Source of the DNA: an uncultured Clostridia bacterium | Lineage (GTDB): Bacteria > Bacillota > Clostridia > Oscillospirales > Acutalibacteraceae | Length of the DNA: 44,815 bases | Assembly: GCA_946531445.1 (NCBI GenBank) | Contig: CAMNAP010000007.1 | Coordinates: 1-44,815 of the forward strand | Direction: 5' to 3' | Shown: positions 40,753 to 44,815 of the stretch, in pieces | Layout of the letters: each line of letters begins with the position of its first letter | Numbering within the stretch: position 1 is the stretch's first letter | The notes under the pieces: model-generated | Database searches by the model: none | What the model was told of the DNA's origin: nothing | The model's input: only the letters and a program-made list of their open reading frames with translations | Position numbers and translations under genes: made by a program

Positions 40753-42135
40753 ATGAAAAACACGGAAAAAACGCTTGACCAGATTGTTGCGCTGTGTAAA
40801 AACAGAGGCTTTGTATTCCCCGGCTCCGAAATTTACGGCGGCCTTGCAAACACCTGGGACTACGGCCCGCTCGGCGTTGAGCTTAAAAACAATATCAAAA
40901 ACGCATGGAGAAAGAAATTCATCCAGGAGAATAAATATAATGTAGGTCTTGACTCTGCTATTCTTATGAATCCGCAGACATGGGTTGCTTCAGGTCACCT
41001 CGGCGGCTTCTCTGACCCGCTTATGGACTGCTGTGAATGTAAAACACGCCACAGAGCAGACCAGCTTATTGAGGACTTTGACGGAACTAACGTTGCGGGC
41101 TGGACAAACGAACAGCTCAGCGATTACATCAAAGAGCACAACATCCCCTGCCCGAACTGCGGCAAAACAAACTTTACCGATATCCGTCAGTTTAACCTTA
41201 TGTTCAAAACCTTCCAGGGCGTAACCGAGGACACAAAGGACGAAATCTATCTCCGCCCTGAAACAGCACAGGGCATTTTTGTAAACTTTGCAAATATTCA
41301 GAGAACAACAAGAAAGAAGATACCTTTCGGCGTTGCTCAGATTGGTAAATCCTTCAGAAACGAAATCACACCGGGTAAGTTTATCTTCCGCGTTCGTGAA
41401 TTTGAACAGATGGAGCTTGAATTCTTCTGCGAGCCCGACACCGACCTTGAGTGGTTTGCATACTGGAGAGGCTTCTGCCGTGACTGGCTCTACTCTCTCG
41501 GAATCAAAGAGGAAAACCTCCGACTCCGTGACCACGACCCCGAGGAGCTTTCCTTCTATTCAAAGGCAACAACAGACTTTGAATATATGTTCCCGTTCGG
41601 CTGGGGCGAGCTCTGGGGAATTGCCGACAGAACAAATTACGACCTCACCCAGCACATCAACGTATCGGGTAAAAACCTTGAATATTTTGACCAGACAAGC
41701 GGAAAGAAGTACATTCCTTATGTTATTGAGCCGTCTCTCGGCGTTGAAAGACTCTTCCTTGCAGTTGTGTGCGAGGCTTACGATGAGGAAATGCTTGACG
41801 AAGAGAAGAACGATTCAAGAGTTGTTATGCACTTCCACCCCGCGCTTGCACCGTTTAAGGCTGCCGTTCTTCCGCTTTCAAAGAAGCTCAACGAGCAGGC
41901 TGAAGAGGTTTTTGCAAGCCTTACCAAAAAGTTTAACGTTGACTATGACGATGCAGGCTCAATCGGTAAGCGTTACCGCCGTCAGGACGAAATCGGTACT
42001 CCTTTCTGTATCACATATGACTTTGACTCAATTGAGGACGGCTGTGTAACAGTCCGCGACAGAGACACTATGGAGCAGGTAAGGCTCCCGATTTCAGAGC
42101 TTGAAGGCTTTATTGAAGAAAAGCTTGAATTTTAA
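40753..42135 (+). CDS. glyQS: Glycyl-tRNA synthetase, single-chain class II type
   Basis: A 460-residue alpha2-type GlyRS. The start [20 protein letters not shown] (6-25) is typical. A zinc-type insertion with CCECKTRH and CPNCGKTNF follows, then motif 2 FRNEI, the [13 protein letters not shown] stretch, and motif 3 EPSLGVERL. The anticodon-binding domain closes the protein. It charges tRNA-Gly. The ATG at 40753 follows CGGAGG by 8 nt. An in-frame ATG at 40726 overlaps the predicted transcription start and adds residues not seen in the family. It leads a three-gene unit. Confidence 0.96.
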   Translation: MKNTEKTLDQIVALCKNRGFVFPGSEIYGGLANTWDYGPLGVELKNNIKNAWRKKFIQENKYNVGLDSAILMNPQTWVASGHLGGFSDPLMDCCECKTRHRADQLIEDFDGTNVAGWTNEQLSDYIKEHNIPCPNCGKTNFTDIRQFNLMFKTFQGVTEDTKDEIYLRPETAQGIFVNFANIQRTTRKKIPFGVAQIGKSFRNEITPGKFIFRVREFEQMELEFFCEPDTDLEWFAYWRGFCRDWLYSLGIKEENLRLRDHDPEELSFYSKATTDFEYMFPFGWGELWGIADRTNYDLTQHINVSGKNLEYFDQTSGKKYIPYVIEPSLGVERLFLAVVCEAYDEEMLDEEKNDSRVVMHFHPALAPFKAAVLPLSKKLNEQAEEVFASLTKKFNVDYDDAGSIGKRYRRQDEIGTPFCITYDFDSIEDGCVTVRDRDTMEQVRLPISELEGFIEEKLEF

Positions 42136-42172
42136 CTAAAAGGGTGTTTTCCTTTATTTAGGAGGTTTCATT

Positions 42173-43324
42173 ATGAAGCTTGACAGAGAATTAATCAAAT
42201 CACAGGCTAAACAGCTTATTAAAGGAAGAGTTCTCGTGCTTTTTGCAATTGTTTTTGTAGTATCTCTTCTCACAAACGGCGCGAATGTAATTGTAAATAT
42301 TTCTAACAGTCTGAACAACCCGTCTTTAAATTCACTTCCTAAAAGCTTCAATTACAATATTGACGGAATAGACGGACTTGGCGACCTTGAGGATTACATT
42401 GACAGCTATGAGGATTCTCAGAAATCAGACGAAAGCACAGGCAGTAAAATACAGAAGGTTTTAACGGACGGAGTGCTCAGCGTAATGCGAATTGTAAATC
42501 TTATTTGTATGCCGCTTGAGATTATGCTTTGCGGTCTGTTTCTTATGCTTATACGCGGAAAGGCGTTCAGCTTTTATGACAATTTTGCGTTCGTATTTAA
42601 AAACACCTTCAATAAGGACTATTTTGACAAATTCCTTCTTATGATTCTCAGAGCGATTTTCACGTTCCTCTGGGCGCTTCTTTTCCTCATTCCGGGTATA
42701 ATTTATTATTATAAGGCAAGCCTCGCCGCTTATATTAAAGCGGACTATCCCGATTTAACGTGGAAAGACTGCCTTGAGCTTTCAAAGAAGATGACAAACA
42801 ACCACAAGGGCGAGCTTTTCGTTCTTGATTTAAGCTTTATTCCGTGGGCGCTTCTTACGGGAATTACACTTGGCTTAGCAGGAATTTACGTTGCTCCTTA
42901 TTACCAAACAACAAAGGCGCTCTTCTATGAAAACTTCAAGCAAAGAGCTATCGCAACGGGTGAAATGAATGAGTACGACTTTATGACAGAGGCTCAGAAA
43001 TATTCTGCTTTTGTTAACAACAACGCAAACGCAAATCAGAATCCCTACTATCAGTCGGCACAGCCTGCTGTTTCTGCGCCTTATCCCGTTCAGAATGCGG
43101 CTCCTGCACAGACTACCTACTATTCCCCGACTCCCGTAGATGAGCAGTTTGCTGCACCTCAGCCCACACCTGCCGAGTATTACGCTGCTCCGCAGAGTGA
43201 GCAGACATTTCGTGCTGAAACGGCAGCAGAAGATATTTCGGCGCCACAGCCTGAAATTATTACACCCGCAACTGAGTCCGCAGACGAAATAAACATAGAA
43301 ACAAACACTGATGAAACGCTTTAA
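42173..43324 (+). CDS. DUF975-family integral membrane protein with Gln/Pro/Ala-rich tail
   Basis: A 383-residue membrane protein. Residues 1-~270 match the DUF975 family: MKLDRELIKSQAKQLIKGR (1-19), several transmembrane segments including LFLIPGIIYYYKASLAAYI, and the signature DLTWKDCLELSKKMTNNHKG. An acidic Ser/Asp-rich loop (~60-100) and a low-complexity tail rich in Gln, Pro, Tyr and Ala (~280-383) are additions to the core. The function of the family is unknown. AGGAGG precedes the ATG. Its last 14 nt overlap the next gene, coupling the two. Confidence 0.88.
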   Translation: MKLDRELIKSQAKQLIKGRVLVLFAIVFVVSLLTNGANVIVNISNSLNNPSLNSLPKSFNYNIDGIDGLGDLEDYIDSYEDSQKSDESTGSKIQKVLTDGVLSVMRIVNLICMPLEIMLCGLFLMLIRGKAFSFYDNFAFVFKNTFNKDYFDKFLLMILRAIFTFLWALLFLIPGIIYYYKASLAAYIKADYPDLTWKDCLELSKKMTNNHKGELFVLDLSFIPWALLTGITLGLAGIYVAPYYQTTKALFYENFKQRAIATGEMNEYDFMTEAQKYSAFVNNNANANQNPYYQSAQPAVSAPYPVQNAAPAQTTYYSPTPVDEQFAAPQPTPAEYYAAPQSEQTFRAETAAEDISAPQPEIITPATESADEINIETNTDETL

Positions 43325-44309
43325 TATTTCTCACGTATACGATTTTGACATTTCGGGCAAAGGCGTGTACAGTGCAAAAAGTGAAACGCTTTCCCAGATT
43401 TGTTCATTCCTTAATCCCGTAAGGTACAAGGTCCAAACCGAAGTAAACGCCAAAAGCGAGATAAAGCTTTCCTCAGCGTACGTTCTCTATTGGTATCTTA
43501 CCGACATTGCAACGCGGATAACCGCCCTTTGTGAAAGCGGGAAAGATACAGAGAAAGCGCTTGAGGCATTCTCTCTTGAAAGCAGGCGGATGTTCAATTT
43601 CAGCGATTTTTCAAAAATCGTTAAAGAGCACGGGCTTGTTCCCATTTCCGCTATGCCCGACGCCGCTCATCACCACAAGGGAGAGGCAACCTATGTTTTT
43701 GATAACAGGCTACGCCTCGGTATTAAGCAAATTTGTGAGGACGGTATCAGCGCGCAAGAAGTACTCGACGATATTGATTCCATCTTAACCGACGGTCTCG
43801 GCGACCTTCCCGAAAGCTTTGATTTTACATACATAAGAACAGATGACGAGCTTATTACGGTAAGCACGCTGACTCCCGCCGATTTCTTTGATAAATACTG
43901 CAAAACCGACCTTGACGGTTATAAGACGGTGAGGACCTCCGTTGACGGCGTGAAGGAAACAATTGCAAAACAAATTAAAGACGGCGAGCAGGTTGTAATC
44001 CTTGCCGACACAAGACATCAGGCTAATCAGATGCTCGGTATTCTTGACACAGATTTTACCGACAACACCGACGTATTCGGAAAGGCTTATTCCCTTTCAA
44101 AAGACGAAAAGCTCCGTCTCGGAATAATCAGGCCGAGCGCCTATCTTTCGCTTGACGGTGTTTCGTTTGACGAAAACGGCAACGTTCTCCGCTTCAAGGC
44201 GCAGGATACAAACGGCAGCGACACGGGTGCTGACGGTCACTACACAATGTCTGCAAAGTGGTTTGACGAGTACGCGCTGTCGGCAATAGTTAACAAAAAA
44301 TATCTGTAA
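43311..44309 (+). CDS. Catalytically dead C1B peptidase (PepC/bleomycin hydrolase-like) pseudoenzyme
   Basis: A 332-residue protein that follows aminopeptidase C in order but is about 110 residues shorter. YSAKSETLSQICSFLNPVR (20-38) aligns with the K-Q-S-G-R-C-W...L-N-x-x-R active-site helix, HGLVPISAMP (107-116) with the G-V-V-P-K-x-x-M-P strand, and LTPADFFDKY (187-196), MLGILD (241-246), and HYTMSAKWFDEY and NKKYL at the end with their PepC counterparts. The nucleophile Cys is S28, the His of T-H-A-M is S276 (RPSAYLS), and the Asn of E-N-S-W-G is D299 (AQDTNG). All three catalytic residues are thus replaced while the rest of the fold is kept. It overlaps the DUF975 gene by 14 nt, so the two are coupled. 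Function is unknown. Confidence 0.85.
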   Translation: MKRFNISHVYDFDISGKGVYSAKSETLSQICSFLNPVRYKVQTEVNAKSEIKLSSAYVLYWYLTDIATRITALCESGKDTEKALEAFSLESRRMFNFSDFSKIVKEHGLVPISAMPDAAHHHKGEATYVFDNRLRLGIKQICEDGISAQEVLDDIDSILTDGLGDLPESFDFTYIRTDDELITVSTLTPADFFDKYCKTDLDGYKTVRTSVDGVKETIAKQIKDGEQVVILADTRHQANQMLGILDTDFTDNTDVFGKAYSLSKDEKLRLGIIRPSAYLSLDGVSFDENGNVLRFKAQDTNGSDTGADGHYTMSAKWFDEYALSAIVNKKYL

Positions 44310-44312
44310 ATG

Positions 44313-44375
44313 CCGCATATAATTTATAAATTTACTCTTGAAGTGAATTTACAAATTTATTATAATATATGGCGG
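44313..44375. repeat. Long imperfect AT-rich inverted repeat
   Basis: CCGC-ATATAATTTATAAATTTACT on the left mirrors AGTGAATTTACAAATTTATTATAATATATGGCGG on the right, with CTTGA at the centre. The inner 10 bp (TAAATTTACT / AGTGAATTTA) pair except for one G-T. It could terminate the PepC-like transcript or act as an operator; it overlaps the promoter of the next gene. Confidence 0.65.
44338..44366 (+). promoter_or_regulatory. Promoter of the NifU-like gene
   Basis: TTGAAG (44338-44343), 17-nt spacer, TATAAT (44361-44366), embedded in the inverted repeat. Transcription would begin near 44373. Confidence 0.65.
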
Positions 44376-44424
44376 TATAAATAGATAATTTATATTTGAA
44401 ATTACTTGGAAGGAGTAAAACAAT

Positions 44425-44815
44425 ATGATTTATTCACATGAAGTTGAAATGATGTGCCCCGTAACTCAGGGTGCGGCACACGGCGCAGCTCCGATTCCGG
44501 AGGAAGCAAAGTGGGTAAAGGCAAAGGAAATTTCAGACATTTCAGGCTTTACACACGGCATTGGCTGGTGTGCTCCTCAGCAGGGTACCTGTAAGCTTAC
44601 CCTTAACGTTAAAGAAGGCGTTATTCAGGAGGCACTCGTTGAAACTATCGGCTGTTCGGGTATGACTCATTCAGCGGCTATGGCTTCTGAGATTCTCCCC
44701 GGCAGAACAATCCTTGAAGCGCTCAATACAGACCTTGTATGCGACGCAATCAACACAGCTATGAGAGAGCTCTTCCTCCAGATAGTTTACGGACGTACAC
44801 AGTCTGCATTCTCTG
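44425..44815 (+). CDS. NifU-like iron-sulfur cluster scaffold protein (partial, runs off the window end)
   Basis: The first ~130 residues of a protein that starts MIYSHEVEMMCPVTQGAAHG, continues with ISGFTHGIGWCAPQQGTCKL, and then TIGCSGMTHSAAMASEILPG and VYGRTQSAF. The GCSGMTHSAAMASE-like helix is that of NifU/SufU N-terminal scaffolds, where conserved Cys residues hold a transient Fe-S cluster. This variant is common in Clostridia, usually next to a GGGtGRT protein, which should be sought just past the window. AAGGAG lies 9 nt before the ATG. The C-terminal part is missing only because the window ends. Confidence 0.83.
   Translation, partial: MIYSHEVEMMCPVTQGAAHGAAPIPEEAKWVKAKEISDISGFTHGIGWCAPQQGTCKLTLNVKEGVIQEALVETIGCSGMTHSAAMASEILPGRTILEALNTDLVCDAINTAMRELFLQIVYGRTQSAFS

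Noticed and set aside
41288..42049. 253-codon open frame inside the glycyl-tRNA synthetase gene
   Set aside because: Out-of-frame shadow rich in Ser/Arg/Thr/Leu; the GlyRS frame is fully conserved.
42136..42172. Terminator between GlyRS and the DUF975 gene
   Set aside because: Only a 5-bp AAAGG/CCTTT stem without a T-run; too weak, so the genes are treated as one unit.
1..44815. Mobile element, prophage, CRISPR array, tRNA or rRNA
   Set aside because: No transposase, integrase, phage gene, spaced direct repeats or recognisable stable RNA gene was seen on either strand by eye; a tRNAscan/Infernal run would settle small RNAs.

Overview
The window reads as chromosomal DNA from a Gram-positive member of the Clostridia, most likely an Oscillospiraceae/Ruminococcaceae-type gut bacterium. 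The signs are strong AGGAGG-type ribosome binding sites, textbook TTGACA-17-TATAAT promoters, a yybP-ykoY manganese riboswitch, a teichoic-acid-type glycerophosphotransferase, BspA-like leucine-rich-repeat surface proteins, an EF-hand dockerin-like segment, a cysteine desulfurase/ThiI pair and a single-chain glycyl-tRNA synthetase. The taxonomic call is inference from gene content. I see no rRNA, tRNA, CRISPR array, phage or insertion sequence, and no intergenic gap longer than 300 bases.

Layout. (1) 67-2793: a phosphoribosyltransferase-like gene (-) diverges from a membrane-bound nucleotide-sugar 4,6-dehydratase (+). (2) 7447-2832 (-): HAD-NUDIX fusion, cysteine desulfurase, ThiI, and a membrane-anchored sortase-B-like protein without the catalytic Cys. 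(3) 7647-19287 (+): a collinear run of nine genes (pyrophosphatase-like/NUDIX fusion, small membrane protein, nucleotidyltransferase-like protein, GH27 with an inserted domain, CoaX, a giant secreted LRR-GH30-GH43 enzyme, O-acetylhomoserine sulfhydrylase, BioY, TrmB), closed by a strong terminator. (4) 20629-19327 (-): a DtxR-type regulator and a GT2 glycosyltransferase. (5) 22963-20729 (-): a manganese riboswitch with its expression-platform terminator, then a polytopic membrane protein and a condensation-fold acyltransferase. (6) 23070-27357 (+): YmdB-type phosphodiesterase, orphan solute-binding lipoprotein, RecG. (7) 29806-27405 (-): ECF sigma factor and a membrane beta-propeller protein, its likely anti-sigma partner. 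(8) 31576-29915 (-): zinc ribbon-pseudokinase-TM-PASTA protein. (9) 34682-31658 (-): ComM/YifB, secreted transglutaminase-like protein, LUD protein. (10) 34782-36599 (+): phosphohexomutase and a 31-residue membrane micropeptide. (11) 40588-36639 (-): GT2/glycerophosphotransferase and a secreted LRR protein. (12) 40753-44815 (+): GlyRS, DUF975 membrane protein, a C1B-peptidase-like protein lacking all catalytic residues, and the start of a NifU-like iron-sulfur scaffold protein that runs off the end.

Much of the content is ordinary housekeeping. Two themes stand out. First, several proteins keep an enzyme fold but have lost the catalytic residues: the sortase-like protein, the pseudokinase, the PepC-like protein, the pyrophosphatase-like N-domain, and probably the phosphoribosyltransferase. 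Second, a complete manganese ON-switch controls a membrane protein/acyltransferase pair that I do not recognise as a known manganese exporter. It lies directly upstream of a DtxR-family regulator whose metal ligands look iron-type. These are the best places to look for undescribed biology.
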